64,000 bases of DNA. Source: Planctomycetota bacterium. Its GTDB lineage: Bacteria > Planctomycetota > UBA1135 > UBA2386. The DNA lies in contig JAJFFD010000005.1 of NCBI GenBank assembly GCA_021776805.1, positions 1 through 64,000 on the forward strand, given 5' to 3'. This document shows, one piece after another, positions 1 to 8,060 of this stretch. The notes below the pieces were generated by a model, which had not been told where the DNA came from, made no database searches, and was given only the letters and a program-made list of their open reading frames with translations. Every line of letters begins with the position of its first letter. Positions within the stretch are counted from its first letter, which is position 1. A program made the translations under genes and the position numbers.

Positions 1-232
1 GATCGAGGAGCAGCAGGGAGGTGACATCGACCTGCTTGCGTACTTGCTGGCAGAGGTTGTCCACGGACCTGCCCTGGTCAGCGAGGCGAAGTCGGACCTT
101 GATCTGGGCATTGTCCGCAGCCATCTCTGCATGGGTCCCCAGAATTGGGAAGCCGCGCCGCTCCACCATGCTGAGCAGGCGCATGAGAGCTCCTTCACCG
201 GGGCGCAGGATCACTTCGAGTTCGTGCTGCAC
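1..232 (-). CDS. ilvM: Acetolactate synthase small (regulatory) subunit, IlvM-like ACT domain, partial
   Basis: Small subunit of acetohydroxyacid synthase, which modulates the catalytic subunit encoded just upstream. The 77 codons visible are open to the window edge, so the C-terminus is missing. The start is a GTG at 230-232, inside the end of ilvG (22-nt overlap), with GAGG about 7 nt upstream. The translation begins MQHELEVILRPGEG and contains LLSMVERRGFPILG followed by QIKVRLRLADQGRSVDNL. This matches an ACT fold and resembles E. coli IlvM, including the MQH start, more than the longer IlvN/IlvH type. The ORF track misses it because of the GTG start and truncation. Being last of ilvD-C-G-M and overlapping ilvG suggests translational coupling. 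The family call is from sequence resemblance read by eye; the gene could be longer beyond the edge. Confidence 0.8.
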   Translation of the reverse strand, partial: MQHELEVILRPGEGALMRLLSMVERRGFPILGTHAEMAADNAQIKVRLRLADQGRSVDNLCQQVRKQVDVTSLLLLD

Positions 233-1890
233 GGCACCGCCTCGATCATGGTCGAATTCGATTGGTTGGGTGGCACCAGGGGCCAGACGTTGGCCGCCGC
301 ATCGATGCAGACGTGAAGCAGGGCTGGGCCGGCCTGGGCATCCAGCCAGCTGAGGGCCTCCTTGCAGTCAGCAGCTCGGTCCAAACGCCTGGCGGGGATG
401 CCGAAGGAGCGGGCCACCAGGGCAAAATCCGGATTGTCCGAGAGGTCCACCTCGGAGAAGCGACTGTCGAAGAAGCACTCCTGCCACTGGCGCACCAGTC
501 CCAGGCCCGAGTTGTCGAGGAGCATGATCTTGATGTCCAATTGGTAGCGACGAATGGTGGCCAGCTCCTGCAAGTTCATCATGAAGCTGCCGTCGCCGGA
601 GATTGCGAGCACATCTGCATCCGGTCTGGCCAGCTTCACGCCGATGGCTGCGGGGACACCGAAGCCCATGGTGCCGAGGCCGCCGCTGGAAATGTGTTGC
701 TCGGGCCTGGCAAAATGCGCGTGTTGCGCGACCCACATTTGGTGCTGCCCCACGTCACAGGTGATGGTCCAACGCCCGGGATCTTTGCTGCTGAGCTCAC
801 GAATGAGTGCTGGTGCATAGACTCCCGGACCCGGCGCGTCGTAGCGCGCCGAATGCTTCGCAGTGTTTCTGAGGCAAGTCCGTCGCCAGTCTGCGCAGGC
901 GGGAGGACGCATGGGCAGGGATGCGAGAGTCTTCTTCAAGTCGCCAGCCAAAGCCAAAGTCGGACGGCGGAGCTTGCCCAATTCGGCTGGGTCGATGTCC
1001 ATGTGGATCACCGCGGCCATGGGGGCGAAGCTGGCGAGCTTTCCCGTTGCTCGATCATCGAAGCGGGCGCCCATGCAGATGAGCAGGTCCGCGTCCTGCA
1101 CCGCGCGGTTGGCGGCCTGGTTGCCATGCATGCCGAGCATGCCGAGCAGGAGGGGATGTTCGCTGGGAAGCGTGCCGATGCCATTCAGGCTGGTGACCGT
1201 AGGGATCTGGCTTGCGGCCACATAGGCACGGAAGGCATCGACGGCCTGGCTGCTGAGGAGGCCGCCGCCGGCATAGAGAACCGGTCGTCGTGAGCGGGCG
1301 ATCATCATCGCCGCGTGGTGCAGATCTTCTGTCCTCGGGCCCGGCGCTTCCGGCGCCTGGGCACAGGTCTCCACTGTGGATTCCGGTTCGGGACTGAGGG
1401 CGCTGGCCACATCCTTGGGCAGGTCGATGAGCACGGGCCCGGGTCTGCCGGAATTGGCGATGTGAAAGGCCTCGCGAATCACCTGGCGTAGATCCTTGCT
1501 GTGGCGGACCAGGTAGCTGTGCTTCACCACCGGCATGGTGATGCTGAAGATGTCGACCTCCTGGAAGGCGTCTGTGCCGAGGACGGGAGTAGGCACCTGG
1601 CCGGTGATGGCCACAAGGGGTACCGAGTCGAGGAATGCGTCGGCGATGCCGGTGATCAAATTGGTGGCGCCGGGTCCGGAAGTGGCCATGCACACGCCGG
1701 TGCGACCAGTGGCGCGGGCATAGCCACCAGCAGCCAGGGCAGCAGCCTGCTCATGGCGCACGAGCACGTGCCGTAGACTGGATTCGGTGAGCGCGTCGTA
1801 CACGGGCATGATCGCGCCCCCCGGGTAGCCGAAGATGGTTTCCACACCCTGGGCTTCGAGTTCTTGGATGAGGACCTGGGCACCGTTCAT
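211..1890 (-). CDS. ilvG: Acetolactate synthase large (catalytic) subunit
   Basis: Thiamine-diphosphate enzyme that condenses two pyruvates to acetolactate, or pyruvate plus 2-oxobutyrate to acetohydroxybutyrate, the first common step of Val/Leu/Ile synthesis. The 559 residues are normal length. The N-terminal domain has FGYPGGAIMPVYDAL and RHEQAAALAAGGYARATG, with the catalytic Glu at residue 47, the same number as in E. coli AHAS II. The C-terminal ThDP/Mg motif is GDGSFMMNLQEL with LLDNSGLG. The ORF track extends to 2034, but the ATG at 1890 overlaps the ilvC stop as ATGA and is the true start. The partner small subunit overlaps its 3' end. An IlvG rather than IlvB label is suggested by the short IlvM-like partner; valine sensitivity cannot be read from sequence here. 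Confidence 0.95.
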   Translation of the reverse strand: MNGAQVLIQELEAQGVETIFGYPGGAIMPVYDALTESSLRHVLVRHEQAAALAAGGYARATGRTGVCMATSGPGATNLITGIADAFLDSVPLVAITGQVPTPVLGTDAFQEVDIFSITMPVVKHSYLVRHSKDLRQVIREAFHIANSGRPGPVLIDLPKDVASALSPEPESTVETCAQAPEAPGPRTEDLHHAAMMIARSRRPVLYAGGGLLSSQAVDAFRAYVAASQIPTVTSLNGIGTLPSEHPLLLGMLGMHGNQAANRAVQDADLLICMGARFDDRATGKLASFAPMAAVIHMDIDPAELGKLRRPTLALAGDLKKTLASLPMRPPACADWRRTCLRNTAKHSARYDAPGPGVYAPALIRELSSKDPGRWTITCDVGQHQMWVAQHAHFARPEQHISSGGLGTMGFGVPAAIGVKLARPDADVLAISGDGSFMMNLQELATIRRYQLDIKIMLLDNSGLGLVRQWQECFFDSRFSEVDLSDNPDFALVARSFGIPARRLDRAADCKEALSWLDAQAGPALLHVCIDAAANVWPLVPPNQSNSTMIEAVPCSTNSK

Positions 1891-2900
1891 GCTTTGGCCT
1901 CGGCCTTTGGCGGCGCATCCAACCAGCTCATGTCTGCACGTAGGCGAGAGCCCACTTCCTCGATGCTGTGGTTGAGGTCGGCTGCGAGCATGCGCTTGAA
2001 TTCTTTGCGGCCCGTGCGGTCCTCGTCGATCCATTCGCGCGCGAATTTCCCGGAGCGCACTTCGCCGAGGACTTGGCGCATGCGTTCACGGACGGCGCCG
2101 TCGATGACTCGAGGTCCGCGGCTGAGATCGCCGTACTTGGCGGTGTCACTGACGAAGCGGTGCATTTTGGCGAAGCCGCCTTCGTAGATCAGATCGACGA
2201 TGAGCTTCATCTCGTGCAGGCATTCGAAGTAGGCGATCTCCGGCTGGTAGCCGGCATCTTTCAGGGTCTCAAAGCCAGCAACGATGAGTTCGGTGACGCC
2301 ACCGCAGAGCACGGCCTGCTCACCGAAGAGGTCGGTCTCGGTTTCCTCAGCAAAGCTGGTTTCGAGGACGCCGGCGCGAGTGCCACCAATGCCGTGGGCA
2401 TAGGCGAGGGCACGCTGCTGAGCGGTTCCCGTGCTGTCCTGATGGACCGCGAGGAGGCAGGGTACGCCCTTGCCCTGCACGAACTGGCGACGGACGAGAA
2501 TGCCCGGACCCTTGGGGGCAACCATGGCCACGTCGTATTCGCTGCCGACTTGGATCGTTTCGTAGTGGATGTTGAAGCCGTGGGAGAAGAGCAACATGGC
2601 GCCGGGCTGCAAGGCAGCTTTGATCTCCTTCTCAAAGACTCTAGCCTGGGCTGTGTCGGGTAGGAGCATGGCAACAAGATCGCTGCCTTGGACTGCTTCT
2701 TGAATGGGCAGCGGGCTCCAACCGTCGGCGACCGCGGCGGCATGGCTCTCACCTCCGGCGCGGAGACCGAGTTGGACGCGAAGGCCGCTGTTGCGCAGGT
2801 TCATGGCCTGGGCGCGGCCTTGACTGCCATAGCCGATGACCGTGACTTGCTGGTCGGCGAGGGCGGCGGGATCGACATCGTCTTGGCGATACATCTTCAT
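1887..2900 (-). CDS. ilvC: Ketol-acid reductoisomerase (class I)
   Basis: NADPH-dependent isomeroreductase converting acetolactate or acetohydroxybutyrate to the dihydroxy acids. At 337 residues it is a short class I enzyme. The Rossmann loop is GYGSQGRAQAMNLRNSG near residues 24-40, followed by the conserved block MVAPKGPGILVRRQFVQGKG and the C-terminal knotted domain (ETETDLFGEQAVLCGG, then EIAYFECLHEMKLIVDLIYEGG) carrying the metal-binding acidic residues. The start is MKMYRQDD at 2900; a second ATG two codons later is possible. It lies 22 nt downstream of ilvD and overlaps ilvG by 4 nt (ATGA), so the operon is tightly coupled. Confidence 0.96.
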   Translation of the reverse strand: MKMYRQDDVDPAALADQQVTVIGYGSQGRAQAMNLRNSGLRVQLGLRAGGESHAAAVADGWSPLPIQEAVQGSDLVAMLLPDTAQARVFEKEIKAALQPGAMLLFSHGFNIHYETIQVGSEYDVAMVAPKGPGILVRRQFVQGKGVPCLLAVHQDSTGTAQQRALAYAHGIGGTRAGVLETSFAEETETDLFGEQAVLCGGVTELIVAGFETLKDAGYQPEIAYFECLHEMKLIVDLIYEGGFAKMHRFVSDTAKYGDLSRGPRVIDGAVRERMRQVLGEVRSGKFAREWIDEDRTGRKEFKRMLAADLNHSIEEVGSRLRADMSWLDAPPKAEAKA

Positions 2901-2922
2901 GGTCTTCTTGCGGGCTAGGGGT

Positions 2923-4569
2923 TCAGTTTGAATTCGGGATAGTGACTGCGCCTTGCGCGGCGGAGCTCACCAGGGCGGCGTACTTGGCGAAGGCACCGCG
3001 GCTTGGAGTCTTTTTGCTTACGGCTGGACTGCGGCCGGCGAGCTTCGCGTCCGTGTCCAGGCGCTTCCTCTCCACATCGATGTGAATCAGGTCGCCGTCA
3101 CGGAGCAGGCCGATGGGACCTCCGGCGGCGGCTTCCGGGGCCACGTGTCCGACCATCAGGCCGTGGGTGGCGCCGCTGAAGCGGCCGTCGGTGATGAGGG
3201 CGACCCGATCGCCGAGGCCACGACCGATGAGGGCGGCGGTCACCGCCAGCATCTCGCGCATGCCGGGCCCGCCCTTCGGTCCTTCGCTGTGGATGACGAG
3301 CACTTCACCGGCTTGAACTTGACCCTGCTCGACGGCGGCGAAGGCCGCTTCTTCGCTGTCGAAGACTCGAGCCGGTCCACGAAAGGACTGCTGCTCAGCG
3401 CTGGAGAGTTTGACCACCGAGCCTTCGGGTGCGAGGTCGCCGAAGAGAATGGCAAAGCCTCCCTGGGCCTTTAGGGGGGAGTCCGGCGAGTAGAAGACCT
3501 GGTGGCCTTCGGGCTCAACATGTCCGGCGATGAGTTCGGAGAGGGGCTTGCCCTCCACGCCTGGGCAGTCGTGCAGGAGTCCGGCTGCGAGCAGCCGGCG
3601 GGCGAAGGCAGGGGTTCCTCCGGCATGAAACCAATCGACGGCGGTGAAGCGACCGGCGGGCTTGAGGTCGGCGATGACCGGTCGCGTGCAAAGATCGTTG
3701 AAGCGCTGAATCGGGAACTCGACCTCCGCCTCGCTGGCGATGGCTAGCAAGTGCAGCACCGCGTTGGTGGATCCACCGGAGCAGAGTGCGGCAGTGGCTG
3801 CGTTCTCCAGGGACTCACCGGTGATGAGATCACGGGGGCGGAGGTTCATCTCGAAGGCAGCCATGAGGGCTTCGCCGCAGCGCTGAGCTTCCGCATGCTT
3901 GTCCTCGTGAGTTGCCGGCAGGTCGTTGCTGCCCATGGGGGAGAGGCCGAGCATGCTGAGTGCCAGGGCCATGGTGTTGGCGGTGAACTGACCGCCACAG
4001 GCGCCGGCGCCCGGGCAGGCTCGGCTTTCCAATTGCCTGAGTCCGTCTTCACTGAGCGTGCCAGCCTGGCAGGCACCGACTGCTTCGAAGACATCTTGGA
4101 TGGTTACGTCCCTGCCCTCGAAGCGGCCGGGGGCGATGGAACCACCGTAGAGGATGAGCCCGGGCAGATTGAGGCGGGCCAGGGCCATGGCGGCGGCGGG
4201 CAGAGTCTTGTCGCAGCCCGCCAGGACCAGCACAGCATCCAGCATGTGCCCCGAGACGGCGAGTTCGATGGAGTCGGCGATGACCTCACGTGAAACCAGG
4301 GAAGCGCGCATTCCAGGGGTGCCCATGGAGATGCCATCGGAGACCACGATGGTGTTGAACTCGATGGCGGTGCCGCCGGCGGCACGGATGCCCGCTTTGA
4401 CCGGGTCGGCGAGTTCGCGCAGGTGGAGGTTGCAAGGAGTGACCTCACTCCAGGTATTGACCACTGCCACCAGGGGGCGGTCGATTGCAGAATCGCTCAG
4501 GCCCGTGGCTTTGAGCATGGCACGGGCGGGTGCGCGGCTTTTGCCTGTCTTGATTGCGTCGCTGTTCAT
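2923..4569 (-). CDS. ilvD: Dihydroxy-acid dehydratase
   Basis: Fe-S dehydratase forming the 2-keto acids that are transaminated to Val and Ile; the Val precursor also feeds Leu synthesis. The 548 residues match the family. Candidate cluster cysteines are C46 (TPCNLHL), C119 (LAGCDKTLPA) and C191 in ACPGAGACGGQFTANTMA, with Mg-binding acidic residues nearby. It is the first structural gene of the operon and sits directly behind the leader attenuator: the terminator T-run ends about 40 nt before the ATG. The ORF begins MNSDAIKTGKSRAPARAML. Expression of ilvD-C-G-M should therefore depend on read-through of that terminator (inference). Confidence 0.96.
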   Translation of the reverse strand: MNSDAIKTGKSRAPARAMLKATGLSDSAIDRPLVAVVNTWSEVTPCNLHLRELADPVKAGIRAAGGTAIEFNTIVVSDGISMGTPGMRASLVSREVIADSIELAVSGHMLDAVLVLAGCDKTLPAAAMALARLNLPGLILYGGSIAPGRFEGRDVTIQDVFEAVGACQAGTLSEDGLRQLESRACPGAGACGGQFTANTMALALSMLGLSPMGSNDLPATHEDKHAEAQRCGEALMAAFEMNLRPRDLITGESLENAATAALCSGGSTNAVLHLLAIASEAEVEFPIQRFNDLCTRPVIADLKPAGRFTAVDWFHAGGTPAFARRLLAAGLLHDCPGVEGKPLSELIAGHVEPEGHQVFYSPDSPLKAQGGFAILFGDLAPEGSVVKLSSAEQQSFRGPARVFDSEEAAFAAVEQGQVQAGEVLVIHSEGPKGGPGMREMLAVTAALIGRGLGDRVALITDGRFSGATHGLMVGHVAPEAAAGGPIGLLRDGDLIHIDVERKRLDTDAKLAGRSPAVSKKTPSRGAFAKYAALVSSAAQGAVTIPNSN

Positions 4570-4610
4570 CAGGTTTGTGATCAGCGGTAGGAATCAGCAG
4601 GCCTCAAACG

Positions 4611-4643
4611 AAAAAAGCCCCGCATCCTCAGGGATGCGGGGCT
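4611..4643 (-). terminator. Intrinsic terminator of the ilv attenuator
   Basis: On the minus strand a near-perfect 12-bp stem (AGCCCCGCATCC paired with GGATGCGGGGCT, 4-nt loop) is followed by six T residues. It lies between the leader peptide stop (4671) and the ilvD start (4569), so it would stop transcription before the structural genes. The 5' arm is also complementary to the end of the leader peptide coding region, the hallmark of an attenuator. Confidence 0.9.
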
Positions 4644-4683
4644 CTTCCGAGCGAGGCCGACTGTGTCTGCCTACCGCATCCCT
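4630..4683 (-). promoter_or_regulatory. Antiterminator pairing of the ilv attenuator
   Basis: AGGGATGCGG at 4683-4674, the last codons of the leader peptide, is a perfect 10-nt complement of CCGCATCCCT at 4639-4630, the 5' arm of the terminator. The two structures are mutually exclusive. A ribosome that reaches the leader stop codon would cover the upstream arm and let the terminator form. A ribosome stalled earlier on Ile/Leu/Val codons would leave it free to form the antiterminator. The mechanism is inferred by analogy with enterobacterial ilv and leu leaders; the complementarity is seen directly. Confidence 0.8.
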
Positions 4684-4814
4684 TCCGGGCTGCTAATAAT
4701 AAGTACGAGGCTAATATCGAGTCCGAACACGGGGATCCCGGCGTCAGGGAGGGCGCGTCTCGCGCGGCTCACTTCGCAGTTTTGGTTCCGGTTGTCGAAG
4801 ACTCGGGAAGTCAT
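4671..4814 (-). CDS. ilv operon leader peptide (47 aa)
   Basis: Short ORF not in the supplied track, transcribed toward ilvD. ATG at 4814 is preceded by AAGGA 9 nt upstream. The C-terminal half is packed with branched-chain residues: GIPVFGLD then ISLVLIISSPEGMR and a TAG stop, nine Ile/Leu/Val codons in about 18. Several are codons uncommon in this GC-rich genome (ATT three times, GTA, CTT), as expected if slow translation is selected. The stop lies 28 nt before the terminator stem. The peptide itself probably has no other function. A shorter version starting at an internal GTG cannot be excluded. Confidence 0.85.
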   Translation of the reverse strand: MTSRVFDNRNQNCEVSRARRALPDAGIPVFGLDISLVLIISSPEGMR

Positions 4815-4851
4815 GGGCGGCAATCCTTAGTTGCTTTGCTGGGTACGGTCA

Positions 4852-4885
4852 AGGAGGGTCGAACAGTTTTCTGTTCGACCCTCCT
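4852..4885. terminator. Perfect 15-bp hairpin between the S9 peptidase and ilv leader
   Basis: AGGAGGGTCGAACAG and its exact complement are separated by TTTT on the plus strand (AAAA on the minus strand). It starts 43 nt past the minus-strand stop of the S9 peptidase and about 38 nt before the ilv leader ATG. No T-run follows on either strand, so it is either a factor-assisted or mRNA-stabilising terminator of the peptidase gene, or part of the ilv promoter region. The rest of 4815-4927 shows only a weak promoter candidate: TTGACC, 17 nt, TAAGGA on the minus strand, which overlaps the leader ribosome-binding site. Confidence 0.6.
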
Positions 4886-4927
4886 AGTCGGGGAACTGTG
4901 GTGATCCGCAAGGATCCTGCAGTCGGA

Positions 4928-7807
4928 CTACTTGTCCTCAGTCAGATCCGGCGCCTTCGCCTTCTGATACTTCTCCGCAGCCCGCTCCGGGTACTTCACG
5001 TGGATGTCGAGCCATTCGACCCAGCGCGCCCACATGTCGAGGATGGTTTCCGCCCCTGCTGGGCCATGGGCCTCGTAGGGGTAGACATAGAGAGCCACGT
5101 CCTTACCCAGGCCATTCAGCGCCTGGAACATGCGCGGTGAGTTGATGGGGAAGGTGCCCGTATTGGCATCGTCCGCACCGTGATACATGAGCAGGGCGCC
5201 ATTCACCTGGTTGGCCCAGAAGAGGGGGGACATGCTCGTGTAGGTCTCCCGTGCATCCCAGAAGTTGCGTCGTTCCGATTGGAAAGACATGGGGGTCAGG
5301 GTGCGGTTGTAGTTGCCATCGCCAGCGATACCCGCCTTGAAGAAGGGGGTGTGGGCCATGGCATTGGCGGTGCTGAAGGCACCGTAAGAGTGGCCACCGA
5401 GGGCAAGGCGATCCCGGTCGATCATCTCGCGCTTGTCGAGCTCGTCGATGACGGCCCAGAGGCTATTCCGCAGGTCGGCGACGTAGTTGTCGTTCATCCG
5501 GCCTTCCTTGCCGATGATCGGGCAATCCGGCTCGACGACCGCATAACCGGCGAGGGTCATGAGCTGCATGGAGCGGTTGCGCATCATCGGGAAGCGATTC
5601 GGGTTCGGCTTGCGAACACCACGGTCATAGGCCTCCTGGGAGGTGTACTCTCGGGGGTAGAACCAGAACAGCGCGGGCAGCTTGACGCCGTAGCCGCGTG
5701 GGATCGTTACCGAGACCCAGAACTTGATGCCGTCCACACGGGTAACCTGGAAGCGATGACGCTCCGCATTGGTGACCTCGGGGGCCGGATCGATGTTGTC
5801 GGTCAGCTGGCGTAGTCGGCCGCTCGCCCTGTCAAGGAGATGGTCATTGGGGATCTCAGTGGCCGTCTGGCGATTGATCACCAGTTGGCTCATGTCGTCA
5901 TCGAGGATGGCGGCAATGGAATCCATGTGATCGCTGGATCCTTCCCAAATGCGTTCCTTCTCAGCGGAGCCGATGGCGATCTTGTCCATGTAGGGCTTGG
6001 GGCTGCCTTCTTCGCCTTCCTTCGGCTGATCCGTTCCGGCCATGTAGACCGAAGTACCGTCCGATGAAGTGCGCACAATGCGTCCGCCCATGGCGCCTGG
6101 CTTGGTGCTGAGGCCAGCACCGCCGCCACCGCCGCGTCGACCGCGACCACGGCCGCCGCCGCGTCCACCAGCGCCTTGGTTGCCATCGGTCTCCTGAATG
6201 GTGAGCTTCTTGCTCGGATCCTTCAGGTTGACCGCGAAGAGGTGCCGCTTGCCATCCTTGGTCTGGGTGATGTAGAGGGTCTGACAGTCCTGGGAGTATT
6301 GCACGCCCTGGATCGGGTCATCGCTTTCCCAGACCACCTTCTGGCTGTCATCGTCGAAGGGGGGCAGCCACTGCATGATGCGATCCTTGCGGGGCTTCTC
6401 CTCCTCGGCCTTCTCCTGCGGCTTGGCAGGTTCGCTGGCTTGTGCTGCTGCGGCCGGAGCGGCTGCTGCAGGTGCCGGAGGTTGAGCGCCAGCAGGACGG
6501 TTGGCGCGAGTGCCGGCACCACGCCGTGCACCGCCGCGACGGACTCCACCGCGCCTACCACCAGCACGGGTGCCAGCAGCACGGTTGCCACCGCGGCGAT
6601 TGCCGGCGCGGCGAGTCTGGTTGCCGGCGGCGGCGGGCTGATCAGCCTTGTCCGCATCCGCCTTCTTGGCGTCGTCCTTGGTTTCTTCCTTGGCTTCTTC
6701 CTTCTTGGGCTCGAGCTGCAGGAAGGACATGCCATTGCCGTCCGGGCGCCAGCTCAGGCTGCGACGACCGTCGTTTTGGTTGCCATTGCCGCCGCGTCCA
6801 CCGCGGCCACCGCCGCCGCGTCGCTGGCCTTCAACGAACTTGCGCTCGTTGAGCATGTTCAAGGGCATGCCCTCTCGGTCGATGATCTCTTCCTTCGTTC
6901 CGAAGGAGCTGCGCGGCGCGAAGTAGGAGAAGGGCCGCTGCATGCTGGTGACCCGGAAGTGCTGCGCGTCCGGGGACATGTTGACGCTGGTGTACATCGC
7001 CGGGGCGCCGACGTTGTGAACTTCGCCGCTCTCGCAGTCGAGGACGGCGAGCTGACCCGTGGTCAGATACTCGAGCAGATCCTTGTCGTAGGGAGTCTTG
7101 AGGAGGAAGCGGTAGGTGCGCGCTGGAGTCTCACCTTCGTGACTCATCCACACCGTCGGTTCGGTAGCGGTCACTGGGCGCTGTGGCATGGGGCCACGGC
7201 CATCTGGGATAACCACCGCCAGGAGTTGCTTGCTGTCGCCTGCCCAGGAGAAGTTGCCAACCAGAGACGCGTTCAGTGGGCGCTCGGAAACCTTGCGCGC
7301 CTTGGCGGACTCAACATCGGCCACGTAGAGGTAACTCGCGTCATCATGATTGCCGATGAAGGCGATCTTGCTGCCGTCCGGAGACCACTGGCTGCCGCTG
7401 ATGGTCATCTGCTCCGGCAGATTGATCCAACGTCGTTCGCCAGTCTTGTGTGAAACCAGCTTCATTCCGACGGTGTTGCCCGTGCTCAGGCGCCGGGAGC
7501 GGTTGGCCACATGGTCGATCGCTGTCTCGCCCAGATTGACATAGGGCCGACCCATGGCGGTGAGTGGGGTCATTCCCCGACTCTGATTGACCAGGAAGTA
7601 CTGACCGTCAGGGCTGAGGTTGCGCAGGTTCTCCGGATTGTGCATCGCATCCGAAGTGATCACGTCGGCGATCACCGGCTGTGGGCGAAGGTAGTCCTCC
7701 TGCGAGAGAACGACCTGTTGGGCGTTTGTGTTGCTGAGCAGCAGAACTGCCGTCAGGCTCGCAGAAAAGAGCGAGGACCGAGCGGCGAGACGAGTGGCCA
7801 TGGTCAT
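4928..7807 (-). CDS. Secreted S9-family prolyl oligopeptidase with Gly/Arg-rich inserts
   Basis: Exported serine peptidase, 959 residues. The start is placed at 7807 (MTMATRLAAR) because GGAG lies 7 nt upstream and a signal peptide follows (SASLTAVLLLSNTNAQ); the track start at 7930 only adds upstream noncoding sequence. An N-terminal beta-propeller with WSPDGSKIAF-type blades leads to a C-terminal alpha/beta hydrolase. The catalytic Ser is in GGHSYGAFS near residue 807, Asp in YHGADDANTG near 880 and His in YEAHGPAG near 914. Three low-complexity inserts interrupt the propeller: GGGGRGGRGGN near 330-350, a long Gly/Arg then Ala/Pro tract near 390-480, and GGRGGGRGRGRRGGGGG near 542-565. These make it about 200 residues longer than usual. 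Similar inserts occur in two other peptidases of this window. Confidence 0.93.
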   Translation of the reverse strand: MTMATRLAARSSLFSASLTAVLLLSNTNAQQVVLSQEDYLRPQPVIADVITSDAMHNPENLRNLSPDGQYFLVNQSRGMTPLTAMGRPYVNLGETAIDHVANRSRRLSTGNTVGMKLVSHKTGERRWINLPEQMTISGSQWSPDGSKIAFIGNHDDASYLYVADVESAKARKVSERPLNASLVGNFSWAGDSKQLLAVVIPDGRGPMPQRPVTATEPTVWMSHEGETPARTYRFLLKTPYDKDLLEYLTTGQLAVLDCESGEVHNVGAPAMYTSVNMSPDAQHFRVTSMQRPFSYFAPRSSFGTKEEIIDREGMPLNMLNERKFVEGQRRGGGGRGGRGGNGNQNDGRRSLSWRPDGNGMSFLQLEPKKEEAKEETKDDAKKADADKADQPAAAGNQTRRAGNRRGGNRAAGTRAGGRRGGVRRGGARRGAGTRANRPAGAQPPAPAAAAPAAAAQASEPAKPQEKAEEEKPRKDRIMQWLPPFDDDSQKVVWESDDPIQGVQYSQDCQTLYITQTKDGKRHLFAVNLKDPSKKLTIQETDGNQGAGGRGGGRGRGRRGGGGGAGLSTKPGAMGGRIVRTSSDGTSVYMAGTDQPKEGEEGSPKPYMDKIAIGSAEKERIWEGSSDHMDSIAAILDDDMSQLVINRQTATEIPNDHLLDRASGRLRQLTDNIDPAPEVTNAERHRFQVTRVDGIKFWVSVTIPRGYGVKLPALFWFYPREYTSQEAYDRGVRKPNPNRFPMMRNRSMQLMTLAGYAVVEPDCPIIGKEGRMNDNYVADLRNSLWAVIDELDKREMIDRDRLALGGHSYGAFSTANAMAHTPFFKAGIAGDGNYNRTLTPMSFQSERRNFWDARETYTSMSPLFWANQVNGALLMYHGADDANTGTFPINSPRMFQALNGLGKDVALYVYPYEAHGPAGAETILDMWARWVEWLDIHVKYPERAAEKYQKAKAPDLTEDK

Positions 7808-7990
7808 GCGATGACTCCGGGAACAATGGGACTTGAGGGAGCTGGGGGGTACCAGCGGGCGAGTTTGCTTCCTTACGGAAACTGGGCTGACCCTGCTGAG
7901 TCTATCGATGCGCAGAACAATCGTCATCACGAGGCGGGGAAAACGCGGGCGGCCTAGATTGGAGCCAGCCCTGTAAGCCCCATACCTAGG

Positions 7991-8038
7991 CCCTCTTGTG
8001 ATCCTTCTTCTCTCCAGCGCAAAGGTGTCACGAGAGGG
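7991..8038. repeat. Inverted repeat upstream of the spermidine-synthase-like gene
   Basis: CCCTCTTGTGA and TCACGAGAGGG form an 11-bp stem (one G-T pair) around a 26-nt loop in the 253-bp divergent gap between the S9 peptidase and the gene at 8061. It ends 22 nt before the plus-strand start codon, so it could be a regulator site or a 5' UTR structure. No clear sigma-70 boxes were recognised in this gap. Confidence 0.4.
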
Positions 8039-8060
8039 TATCCTGCCTTAGCGGCCTCCG

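Noticed and set aside
262-1293. Long plus-strand ORF (343 aa) opposite ilvG
   Set aside because: Antisense shadow: no family motifs, and ilvG on the other strand is unambiguous.
4842-4848. TTGACC...TAAGGA as the ilv promoter
   Set aside because: The -10 would overlap the leader ribosome-binding site and start RNA right at the ATG; listed only as a weak option.
4852-4885. 15-bp hairpin as part of the ilv attenuator
   Set aside because: It lies before the leader ATG, has no T-run and no complementarity to the leader; better seen as an end-of-gene or promoter-region structure.
6480-6640. Repeated GC-rich triplet-like DNA, possible CRISPR or tandem array
   Set aside because: The repetition is at codon level for Gly/Arg; there are no equal-length spacers or palindromic repeat units.
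6176-7453. 425-aa plus-strand ORF opposite the S9 peptidase
   Set aside because: Shadow created by the Gly/Arg/Ala-rich GC-rich inserts; hydrophobic repeats reflect codon mirror, not a membrane protein.
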